Below are positions 1 through 6,565 of a DNA stretch of 6,566 nucleotides, piece after piece. This DNA comes from Cytophagales bacterium (GTDB taxonomy: Bacteria > Bacteroidota > Bacteroidia > Cytophagales > Cyclobacteriaceae): positions 1 through 6,566 of the forward strand of contig DNTA01000146.1 of NCBI GenBank assembly GCA_003500135.1, written 5' to 3'. The position numbers and the translations under genes were made by a program. The notes beneath the pieces were generated by a model. That model ran no database searches and was not told the DNA's origin. It saw nothing but the letters and a program-made list of their open reading frames with translations. Position 1 is the stretch's first letter, and every line of letters begins with the position of its first letter.

Positions 1-690
1 AAATATACCAAGTGGGTACGCTCTTTTGCCTGTACAGATGGAAATGAATTTATCGCGAAAGTTGCCCGTGAAAAAGGATTGAAAACCATCGTAGGCGCCT
101 GGATCAGTGACGATCGTGAAAGAAATGAAAAAGAGATACGCACACTAATTGATCTCGCAGAAGCCTGAAATGTAGATATTGCGGCTGTAGGTAATGAGGT
201 TTTACTACGCAAAGAAATGCCCAAAGAAGAAATAATTGGATACATTCGCCGGGTAAAGGAGGCCATTCCTAATATTCCGGTGGGTTGTGTTGATACCTAT
301 TATCAATTCTATGAAAATCCTGACCTGACGGATGCTTGTGATATTATTTTAGCCAATTGTTACCCGTTTTGGGAAGGTTGTCATATAGATCATTCACTAC
401 AATATTTGCAGAAGATGTATCAAATTACCCTGGAAGCTGCCCGTGGCAAAACAGTAATTATTACTGAAACCGGCTGGCCCAATCAGGGTGAAAGCTACAC
501 GAGTAGCGCCCAACCTTCTCAGAGCAATGCCATGAAGTATTTTACAACTGTGAATAACTGGAGTCAACAAAAAGCAGTTGGCCTGTTCTATTTTTCATCT
601 TTTGATGAATCATGGAAAGTCCACCACGAAGGTGATGTAGGCCAAAGATGGGGTCTATGGGATAAAAATGAAAAACTAAAATATAGCTAG
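1..690 (+). pseudogene. GH17 glucanase-like protein, copy 1, 5'-truncated by window and interrupted by TGA
   Basis: Frame 1 is open from the first base to a TAG at 688-690 except for one TGA at 166-168. The translation aligns without gaps to the intact downstream copy, at roughly 60% identity by eye. The TGA falls where copy 2 has Gly123, so one GGA to TGA change would explain it. GH17 landmarks are present: VGNEV, whose Glu (196-198) is the expected acid/base, and ETGWP, whose Glu (466-468) is the expected nucleophile. The first ATG after the stop is at 217, beyond the acid/base Glu, so a restart product of 157 residues would lack half of the catalytic pair. The family (beta-1,3-glucan hydrolases and transglycosylases, TIM barrel) is secure. 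Whether the stop is a real mutation or a sequence error is not visible here. The N-terminal part, about 67 residues by comparison with copy 2, lies outside the window. Confidence 0.85.
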
Positions 691-692
691 AA

Positions 693-1577
693 ATGTCTTT
701 AAGATCAGAAAAAATGCTTGCGCTGGCAGGCCAGTCCTTTAAAGGAAAAACGACAGAGGAATTAGAAGGACTTTTCAAAATTGTACTGGAATCCGGCATG
801 CACGGTTTATGCTTCAGTCCCTATGAAGAAGGTCAGAATCCCGGTGATCAATTAACTGAAGCACAGATCCATCGTAGAATGCAGATCATCTCGCCCTACA
901 CGAAATGGATCCGGTCTTTCTCCTGCACAGAAGGAAATGAATTGATCGCAAAAGTTGCCAAGGGGTATGGGTTGAAAACATTGGTCGGCGCATGGTTATG
1001 CGAAGATGAAGCAATTAACCGGAAAGAAATTGAAAATCTCATAAAGGTTACCAATGAAGGTCATGTAGATATTGCCGCAGTTGGCAATGAAGTGATGTAT
1101 AGAAAAGAACTTACAGAAGCGCAACTCCTGCAGTATATCTACCAGGTCAAAGAGGCAATACCGGATACCCCTGTTGGCTATGTCGATGCCTACTACGAAT
1201 TTGGCGCCCGTCCGAACATTACCGAGGCATGTGATGTGATCCTGGCCAATTGTTACCCCTATTGGGAAGGTTGCCATATCGATTATTCATTGTTGTATAT
1301 GAAAGATATGTACCACCAGGCGCTAGGAGCGGCAAATGGGAAAAAGGTTATAATATCTGAAACCGGTTGGCCCAGTGAAGGAACAGGACTTGAGGGGGCC
1401 CAGCCGTCTCCTGAAAATTTTATGAAATATTTTATCAATACCCAGCGATGGTCCGCAGAGGAAGATATTGAAATTTTTTATTTCTCATCATTCGATGAAG
1501 CCTGGAAAGTAGGCGCTGAAGGTGATGTAGGCGCTTATTGGGGCCTTTGGGATAAAAACGAAAAACTAAAATTTTAG
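693..1577 (+). CDS. Glycoside hydrolase family 17 (beta-1,3-glucanase-like), copy 2, intact
   Basis: A complete 294-residue protein. GH17 enzymes cleave or transfer beta-1,3-glucans through a retaining mechanism in a TIM barrel. Visible motifs are VGNEV with Glu133 as the expected acid/base and ISETGWPS with Glu223 as the expected nucleophile, about 90 residues apart as in the family. Aromatic-rich segments (NCYPYWEG near 186-193, FYFSSFDEAWK near 262-272) fit a sugar-binding cleft. The length fits a single catalytic domain. There is no signal peptide or membrane segment, so on this sequence it would be cytoplasmic, which is unusual for a polymer-degrading enzyme and allows a role on imported oligosaccharides or endogenous glucan. 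The start is the ATG two bases after the stop of copy 1, implying co-transcription. A second Met (codon 8) is possible but less likely. Exact substrate and endo or exo mode cannot be told. Confidence 0.9.
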   Translation: MSLRSEKMLALAGQSFKGKTTEELEGLFKIVLESGMHGLCFSPYEEGQNPGDQLTEAQIHRRMQIISPYTKWIRSFSCTEGNELIAKVAKGYGLKTLVGAWLCEDEAINRKEIENLIKVTNEGHVDIAAVGNEVMYRKELTEAQLLQYIYQVKEAIPDTPVGYVDAYYEFGARPNITEACDVILANCYPYWEGCHIDYSLLYMKDMYHQALGAANGKKVIISETGWPSEGTGLEGAQPSPENFMKYFINTQRWSAEEDIEIFYFSSFDEAWKVGAEGDVGAYWGLWDKNEKLKF

Positions 1578-1624
1578 CGGTTTCTTGTCATCGTTGGATA
1601 CGACGTTATACCACTGGCTCAATA

Positions 1625-1647
1625 GATAGATGTGTATAACATCTATT
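1625..1647. terminator. AT-rich hairpin between convergent genes, possible bidirectional terminator
   Basis: An 8-bp perfect stem (ATAGATGT paired with ACATCTAT) closes a 5-nt loop, with one further G-T pair at the base. It lies midway in the 117-bp gap between the GH17 stop (1577, + strand) and the AsmA stop (1695, - strand), where a shared terminator would be expected. No T-run follows it on either strand and the stem is AT-rich, so intrinsic termination is uncertain. A 10-bp perfect palindrome (GGAACGTTCC, 1653-1662) lies just downstream with no assigned role. Confidence 0.25.
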
Positions 1648-1694
1648 CTACCGGAACGTTCCTTTAACCTGGCAATCAACCTACGCTGGGCATT

Positions 1695-2657
1695 TTACTG
1701 TTTCTGATTTTTTCTTGCCTCAAGGGATGCTTCTGCCTGATTTATCAGTTTATCCAGATCGCTTCTGCTTTTCTTGAATTTCCTTCCAGAGCTCAATTTT
1801 AGTTTATGCTCTGCAAGAGGGCCCTGCATTTTCAGAAACACTTTCATATCTGAATCCAGATGTGATTCTTTTGCTTTTGTCTCTGCCATTCTTTCTTTCT
1901 TTGATTCCAAGAGCAAGTCAGTAAGACTGATTTCCATCCCAATATCAATAAGGGAATCAATAATATCTACTTCACCAAAGAGGTCTAAATCAGCAATATT
2001 ATCATTCATAAAAACATCCCTAAAGAGGACCTTGCCATCATAAAGATAAGCATCAATGTCAAGTTCACTCACAACAAGATCGTCTTTGGCCTTATGCCCT
2101 ACAAAAAACAATGCTTTTTCTATTGGTTCAATTTTTTTAAATTCTCCCTCGTGTAAACTAATCTCAAATTTCCACAGATTATCCCTGGTGATTGGGAAAA
2201 AAGAATGATTGAGGGTAAGGAACAATTGAGAATCCCACGATAGTTTGCCACGTGAATTATCAGAATTAAATACGGCCTGGTTGAATTCATTAAAAGATAA
2301 TAGGGCCTTTTGTATGTCCACAACTTCAACTGTGGAGTTTATAAAAGCCTGGTAAGCATGCTCATCGCTATTGAAAACCTTGCCTTTCGTTGAGATGTGT
2401 CCGTCAGCAAAAAAGAAATCAAGTTGCTTTATATCAATTACGTCTTCACCATAGACAATTTCCAGCTGCAATTGATCAACACTGCCATTTTGATAATATA
2501 GTCGATCTGCCGTAGTATTCAATTTCAATTGTGATTTTGGAATGAAAATTTTTTTTGGCATGACGGATGATTTTCCCTTTTTGCCTGTATCATTATCCGG
2601 AAGTCCCAATGCCTCTGATTTCAAGAATTTGTCAACATAGAGTGTATCAATGTGCAA
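1695..2657 (-). CDS. AsmA family protein, C-terminal part (separated by in-frame TAA)
   Basis: These 320 codons are the C-terminal third of an AsmA-like protein whose N-terminal 793 residues lie immediately upstream in the same frame. The nominal start is a TTG in mid-domain with no signal sequence or ribosome site, so this is a continuation rather than an independent gene. The frame actually runs back through GSID to the TAA at 2670-2672. The content is beta-rich, alternating polar and apolar strands, with an AsmA-type C-terminal stretch near 230-250 (DLFGEVDIIDSLIDIG). It ends in a charged, probably helical tail (KLINQAEASLEARKNQKQ). Without the N-terminal membrane anchor this piece could not be placed in the envelope and is probably non-functional if translated alone. 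After its TAA the same frame stays open for another 42 codons, to a TAG at 1566-1568. Confidence 0.8.
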   Translation of the reverse strand: MHIDTLYVDKFLKSEALGLPDNDTGKKGKSSVMPKKIFIPKSQLKLNTTADRLYYQNGSVDQLQLEIVYGEDVIDIKQLDFFFADGHISTKGKVFNSDEHAYQAFINSTVEVVDIQKALLSFNEFNQAVFNSDNSRGKLSWDSQLFLTLNHSFFPITRDNLWKFEISLHEGEFKKIEPIEKALFFVGHKAKDDLVVSELDIDAYLYDGKVLFRDVFMNDNIADLDLFGEVDIIDSLIDIGMEISLTDLLLESKKERMAETKAKESHLDSDMKVFLKMQGPLAEHKLKLSSGRKFKKSRSDLDKLINQAEASLEARKNQKQ

Positions 2658-2669
2658 ATCAATTGATCC

Positions 2670-5051
2670 TTAATAGCTTGGACTTTTACTTCTCAAATCT
2701 TCCACTTTTAGGGCAAGCTGAAAATTTCCAAAAGGGAGGGTAGATTTTAAATTTTTTAAGTCCATATGATCGTTTGCTATTTCTACATCACAACGAAAAT
2801 TTGTAAGGATTTGATCTTCATAGATCATTTCATTTATCGTGGCAATAAATTGTAAATCCATTCTTGCCGGTAATCTGTCAACCGAAAATGCGCTCGAATC
2901 AAGGTTCGATTTATTTTGCTTTTTAACATAGCTGCCAAGATCTAAACGGTCCAGATTCATTTCACACTTAGCAATCACATCAATGATTTCCTTTTTATTA
3001 TATTGGACTTGCCCGGAAAACCGGGTTTCACCTCCGAATACGTCAACAGAGAGGTTTGGGACAGAAATCTTATCCCCATTGATATTTGATGCCAGAAGAA
3101 GATTTTGCACGGGGATATTAAGTAATTGACCCTCATTGATTTCCAAATTGATATTTGCATAAATGTTTGTAGGAAAGGATACTGGAGATGCTTCTTTTTT
3201 CTGTTTTGCAGCATCATTTTGTGGAGTAAAGATCAATTTCCTGAATTTACCCGAAATATCGGCAACTATGGAATCAATCTGGTTATTCTCGAAAAATATT
3301 CCGGCATTGGCAAACACTTTACCCTCCTGATGATCAAATACTAAATCATTTATTAGAATTGCATTGCTGTTTATCCTGCTGTCTAACTTAAAGTTGCTGA
3401 AAGTACCAAAATCACTGACTACTTCCTTGCCGGTAACATTAACATCAATCGACATCTTTGGAAGTTTAAATTGGCTGCTCCCGGCATTTGAATTATCAGA
3501 AATCCTCTCAACATTGAAATTGTTCAAATCGATTTTTTTGAAATTCAGGCTGATATTTCCAATCAATTCTTCCTGCTCACTTATTAGGTATTCGTCAAGG
3601 TTATCAAATACTCCCTGAAAATTGAACACAGATTCGTTAAAAGCGCCCACGACTGTTGTGACCTCAAAAATATGATTGTTTAGAACGGTAGAACCATATA
3701 GAAGATTGATGCTATGGCCTTTATTCTTGAGCAGAATGTTCAGGTTCTGAGCATTGATCTTTCCAATAGCATGCTGCTTTCCTTCCAGATGCAGTTTTCT
3801 TAATTCACTTATTTTACCATCGATAAATAGATCAGCATCAATCAGCCCGGAAAAGGAATAATTATCATTTTCTTTTATTAGATGGCCCAGATCAATACTT
3901 GATATTACATGCGCATTCACAATGGGATCATTAAGGTTGGTAAGTTTTAGCCTGCCATGGATATAACTGTCACTTACTTCTGCATGCAGGGTATCAATTA
4001 CCAACTCTGTTGTTTCCGGAGAATGGGATTCACCATTGTTTAGATTGCCAATAATTGAAAAATTCTTCACCGGAAAAGGTAAAGCGCTTCCGTTAAACTC
4101 TGCGTCAATGATCTCAAAGTCAATTTCTGAATATGGTCGCAAAAAGGGGCTGACTATACCGTGCTGAATATAGGACATGGATAGTTTTGCATCGCTATTT
4201 ACCTGGGCAAGATCTAATCCTGAATGAAATTCAAATAGTTCCAGAAAGGTATCAAAATTACCCTCACTTGAAATAGATAGATCAACCAATTGTCCCTCTT
4301 CATGAGGTTCCATTTTAATTTTTGGGATCAATTCGAGTGTTTGTGCAAAGATAATCCCATCTTCAAGCTCCTTCACGCCTGTTTTCTGATCAATTTTAAA
4401 TACGGCATCCTGTAATGTGGCAGGTTGATTTGAAAATAGAAGATTGTGGTTTGAGATCAGGGTATCGAGGCTTGCTTCGGCATCGCCGGAAATAACAATA
4501 GTCTCATTTGCTACCTCTAGATTGAATAAACCTTTTGATACACTGATATATAGCTTATTGCCTTTTACTTTATTGCCCAGGTGAATTTTGCTGTTCTCAA
4601 TTTCAACATCATGCGAGTTGAGAACAAGTGGGATACTACTCTTACTTTTAGATTTTTCCCCAGCTGGGAAAATGTGTGGCATATTTCCAAGGCTGTCAAT
4701 TTCCGATATAAAAAAAGCATCTTTGATTAACAACTTTTCAATCTCAATTTCCTTTTTCAAGATTTTCCTGAAATTGAGAAGAATATCCAGATCAGCTAAC
4801 CTCGAAACACCTCCATTGCTATCATGAATTGTAATGTCTGTCAATCCCAAATGTACATGAGGAAAACTGCGTAAATATGAAAAGGTAAAATCCTCAAATT
4901 GTATATTACCATCAAATTTTTCATGGATAGTCTCTACCAGCTTTTTGTGGACTGTATGGTATTGCTCCTTTGAAAGGATAAAAAGTACAATGACTAAAGT
5001 TACAATCAACAGTAAAAAAACAACTAGAAATGTTTTTATTGCTCTATACAT
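2670..5051 (-). CDS. AsmA family envelope protein, N-terminal part (truncated by in-frame TAA)
   Basis: 793 residues. A short cytoplasmic N-terminus leads into a strong membrane helix (about residues 6-27), then a long periplasmic beta-rich region. Residues 54-79 (FTFSYLRSFPHVHLGLTDIT onward) match the typical AsmA N-terminal motif of Bacteroidota. In Escherichia coli the AsmA-like proteins TamB, YhdP and YdbH form long grooves that carry phospholipid to the outer membrane, and a similar role is inferred here. The frame ends at TAA 2670-2672, four codons before the nominal TTG start of the C-terminal piece. Together they span 1118 codons with no shift, so this was one gene until recently. The start is the ATG at 5051, 3 bp after the stop of the upstream membrane gene, indicating an operon. 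No Shine-Dalgarno sequence is evident, as is common in Bacteroidota. Family assignment is firm; the function of this member is not. Confidence 0.88.
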   Translation of the reverse strand: MYRAIKTFLVVFLLLIVTLVIVLFILSKEQYHTVHKKLVETIHEKFDGNIQFEDFTFSYLRSFPHVHLGLTDITIHDSNGGVSRLADLDILLNFRKILKKEIEIEKLLIKDAFFISEIDSLGNMPHIFPAGEKSKSKSSIPLVLNSHDVEIENSKIHLGNKVKGNKLYISVSKGLFNLEVANETIVISGDAEASLDTLISNHNLLFSNQPATLQDAVFKIDQKTGVKELEDGIIFAQTLELIPKIKMEPHEEGQLVDLSISSEGNFDTFLELFEFHSGLDLAQVNSDAKLSMSYIQHGIVSPFLRPYSEIDFEIIDAEFNGSALPFPVKNFSIIGNLNNGESHSPETTELVIDTLHAEVSDSYIHGRLKLTNLNDPIVNAHVISSIDLGHLIKENDNYSFSGLIDADLFIDGKISELRKLHLEGKQHAIGKINAQNLNILLKNKGHSINLLYGSTVLNNHIFEVTTVVGAFNESVFNFQGVFDNLDEYLISEQEELIGNISLNFKKIDLNNFNVERISDNSNAGSSQFKLPKMSIDVNVTGKEVVSDFGTFSNFKLDSRINSNAILINDLVFDHQEGKVFANAGIFFENNQIDSIVADISGKFRKLIFTPQNDAAKQKKEASPVSFPTNIYANINLEINEGQLLNIPVQNLLLASNINGDKISVPNLSVDVFGGETRFSGQVQYNKKEIIDVIAKCEMNLDRLDLGSYVKKQNKSNLDSSAFSVDRLPARMDLQFIATINEMIYEDQILTNFRCDVEIANDHMDLKNLKSTLPFGNFQLALKVEDLRSKSPSY

Positions 5052-5054
5052 AAT

Positions 5055-5518
5055 TTACACCAATTCAGCTAAGCCATTAATTGCCTGTATCCTTTTCTGC
5101 CCTTTGGCAATCAAATCATTGAAGATTTGGCCAGGTTTAAAATAAAAGAAATTACCAATGAAGAAAGTTATGAAAACAGCGGCATTGAGGAATAATAAAA
5201 CCACTAGGCTCCCTGACATAACTGTTTTGTATTCATCATCATCGATTATCTTAATTTTTGCTCAACCAATGGGTCGGTTCCTTGCCATTGGAACCAAAAA
5301 TGATAAACCTTCAAAGCAAACAAGACTAATTAGTGTCGCAAACGCCAGCCCTGCCGTAATATTTAACAAGCTGCTATTAGTCTCCAAAGGCGGTTGAAAT
5401 TGAATGTTCAAGTTCCAATTTGTATTGAACATAATATACCATAAATTGTTTGTATTTACCCTGGTGTCTATAATTTTTAGCTCTTTATTTCATCAATGAA
5501 CCGCTTAGTACGAGACAT
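5055..5518 (-). pseudogene. Small two-helix membrane protein of unknown function, broken by a TGA and a one-base shift
   Basis: I do not recognise the family. Reading the minus strand from ATG 5518 gives MSRTKRFIDEIK. Adding one A to the AAA run at 5484-5486 would then join the frame that runs to TAA 5055-5057, interrupted only by a TGA at 5262-5264. The reconstruction is about 154 residues: a polar N-terminus, a first hydrophobic helix near 54-76 (ITAGLAFATLISLVCFEG and on), a loop with basic residues then an acidic IIDDDEYK patch, a second helix near 104-127 (SLVVLLFLNAAVFITFF and on), and a basic C-terminal tail. The TGA lies in the loop between the helices, at about codon 86. The gene stops 3 bp before the AsmA start and shares its frame, so it was probably co-transcribed and linked to the envelope. 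A start at ATG 5432 would avoid the shift but not the TGA. A 54-residue piece from ATG 5219 keeps only the second helix. Confidence 0.6.
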
Positions 5519-5627
5519 GTACGCTAATTGGTGTGAGATTGAAAATGCTGACTTTTATCGTCAGTAGGCACATCCCGTCAGTTACTGCTGGCGGGAACGT
5601 ACACTCGATTGGCGTTTCTTTATTAAT
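5519..5627. repeat. Structured intergenic segment: two hairpins between imperfect direct repeats
   Basis: This is the gap between the barrel gene and the membrane gene. A GC-rich hairpin at 5573-5596 has a 9-bp stem with one G-T pair (TCCCGTCAG with CTGGCGGGA) and a 6-nt loop, and it stands out in AT-rich surroundings. A smaller stem (CTGAC with GTCAG) lies at 5548-5564. The heptamer CGTCAGT occurs twice (5559-5565 and 5576-5582). Outside the hairpins, 5520-5534 and 5600-5615 form an imperfect direct repeat (TACGCTAATTGGTGT against TACACTCGATTGGCGT: three transitions and one gap). There is no T-run next to the large stem, so a classical terminator is not supported. It could be an interspersed palindromic repeat or a leader element of the downstream operon. 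Confidence 0.4.
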
Positions 5628-6281
5628 TTATAATGCTACAGAAAGCAATAAACCCAAATCAAAATAATCTGTCGAAAAATCAGAATTAAACATTGTCATC
5701 TCAACGTAGCAACCAAGAGAAAATGTTTTGTATAGTGTTCGATAATATCGTTATTAAGGCGAAAATCCGATACCCCTATAATTGTTGACTGTAGAGCTAA
5801 TAGTAACTTCCGTACTAGAAATCTCTTTAGCAAATAGACGGCGCTTTATTTGATTCGCTAATACCCCTTTAAAAACTATACTTAAATCGTTCTTTGAATT
5901 TTGTAATAACTTATATTCCAAACCAAAATCAAATGAAATGGAAGAAAACGAATAATAATTAATCAATACACCATTTGAATAATGCTGCAAAATATCATTA
6001 TACAATTCATTATCAGACGGTAGCGTTGAAAATAAATGAGTTCCTGTTTCTATAACACCATTCTTATTCGGGAAAATATTGTTTCTTAAATGTGTAATGC
6101 CAATAAATAATGTTGTTTTCTTTTTCAATAAATATCCAACATTGAACCCAGAAATTATACCATCCTGTTTCCCATTTTCAATGCCTGCATATCCAACTTT
6201 ACCGATAATTTTTATTTTTTCTTGACTAAAAAGTGACAATGAAATGAAAATAAATGAAATTGTAATAAGCATCTTTTTCAT
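5628..6281 (-). pseudogene. Small outer-membrane beta-barrel protein, interrupted by tandem TAA TAA
   Basis: From ATG 6281 the protein begins with a clear signal peptide, MKKMLITISFIFISLSLFS, with likely cleavage before QEK, a typical Bacteroidota export signal. A GTG two codons earlier (6287) is less likely as the start. The mature part alternates polar and apolar residues in strand-like blocks separated by polar loops (for example ISFDFGLEYKLL, DLSIVFKGVLA), as in small eight- to ten-strand barrels. The frame meets TAA TAA at 5751-5756 after NYRGIGFSP. It then continues for 40 open codons (RYYRTLYKTFSLG and on) to TAA 5628-5630, ending FDLGLLLSVAL, a plausible closing strand. The conceptual length is about 217 residues. 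The last strands of a barrel are needed for closure, so a protein ending at the first stop would probably not fold. Ligand and function are unknown. Confidence 0.65.
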
Positions 6282-6389
6282 ATTCACATTAATTTAGAAC
6301 CTACACCGCTATTGATTATTTCTTAATAAAATTTAAATGGTTGATCCTATAAATGAATAAAATAAATCCTTTTAATCAATCACAAAAAT
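6282..6389 (-). promoter_or_regulatory. Upstream region of the barrel gene, no promoter resolved
   Basis: About 108 bp of very AT-rich sequence separates the barrel start from the hairpin at 6390-6425. It must hold the promoter if the barrel gene is expressed alone. I looked for the Bacteroidota pattern TTTG plus TAnnTTTG and found only poor approximations, so no element is assigned. No Shine-Dalgarno sequence precedes the ATG. Confidence 0.2.
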
Positions 6390-6425
6390 CTACAACCCAA
6401 TATTTTCAAAGAAAAAATTTTGTAG
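6390..6425 (-). terminator. Long hairpin followed by a T-run on the minus strand
   Basis: The arms CTACAA and TTGTAG pair perfectly. Inside them, AATATTTTC pairs with GAAAAAATT with one mismatch around a 3-nt AAA loop, and there is a 3-nt bulge of CCC on one side. That makes about 15 pairs. On the minus strand the stem is followed at once by ATTTTTG, which fits an intrinsic terminator. It starts 3 nt after a possible minus-strand stop codon (6428-6430), so it would end a transcript entering from the right edge. The inner stem is AT-rich, which lowers confidence. Confidence 0.4.
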
Positions 6426-6427
6426 GC

Positions 6428-6565
6428 TTAATCCCTTATGGATTTTCGACTTGCCGGAAGCCATTTATAGGGGTTTTTATTATTTTTTGTATGTTTATTG
6501 AAACCGGGATCAAGTATAATCATGACCAGCTTACCGGTTTTATTCATTAAACCTGGATCATGCAT
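6428..6565 (-). CDS. Possible C-terminal end of a gene entering from the right edge
   Basis: The minus strand is open from the window edge to TAA 6428-6430, giving 45 codons from an ATG at 6565 (MHDPGLMNKTGKLVMIILDP and on, ending SIRD). The frame may extend beyond the window. I do not recognise it. Support comes from the hairpin and T-run right behind its stop. Against it are its short length, an asparagine- and lysine-rich composition expected of AT-rich non-coding DNA, and an internal DNA repeat (GATCC, A or C, GGTTT, twice). The opposite strand also has a 65-codon open frame over this stretch, which looks no better. Confidence 0.22.
   Translation of the reverse strand: MHDPGLMNKTGKLVMIILDPGFNKHTKNNKNPYKWLPASRKSIRD

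Noticed and set aside
217..690. Independent 157-residue gene starting at ATG 217
   Set aside because: It starts inside the GH17 domain and lacks the acid/base Glu. The frame extends upstream to the window edge apart from one TGA.
1653..1662. Perfect 10-bp palindrome GGAACGTTCC as an operator
   Set aside because: It lies between the ends of two convergent genes, where an operator has no obvious target, and a single palindrome of this length can occur by chance.
5158..5397. Plus-strand open frame of 79 codons
   Set aside because: It is antisense to the reconstructed membrane protein and has no recognisable protein features.
5480..5567. C-terminal fragment of a LysR-type regulator (RTKRFIDEIK resembles the end of such proteins)
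   Set aside because: The similarity is too short, and the stretch is better explained as the N-terminus of the membrane protein beginning at ATG 5518.
5699..5758. In another minus-strand frame, NNDIIEHYTK resembles YNDILQHYSN of the barrel gene, suggesting a remnant of a duplicated copy
   Set aside because: The match is only about ten residues and the frame stops soon after. The continuation of the barrel frame itself gives a longer and more barrel-like reading of the same DNA.
6353..6550. Plus-strand open frame of 65 codons
   Set aside because: It runs straight through the hairpin at 6390-6425, has an AT-driven composition, and has no start context or recognisable motif.
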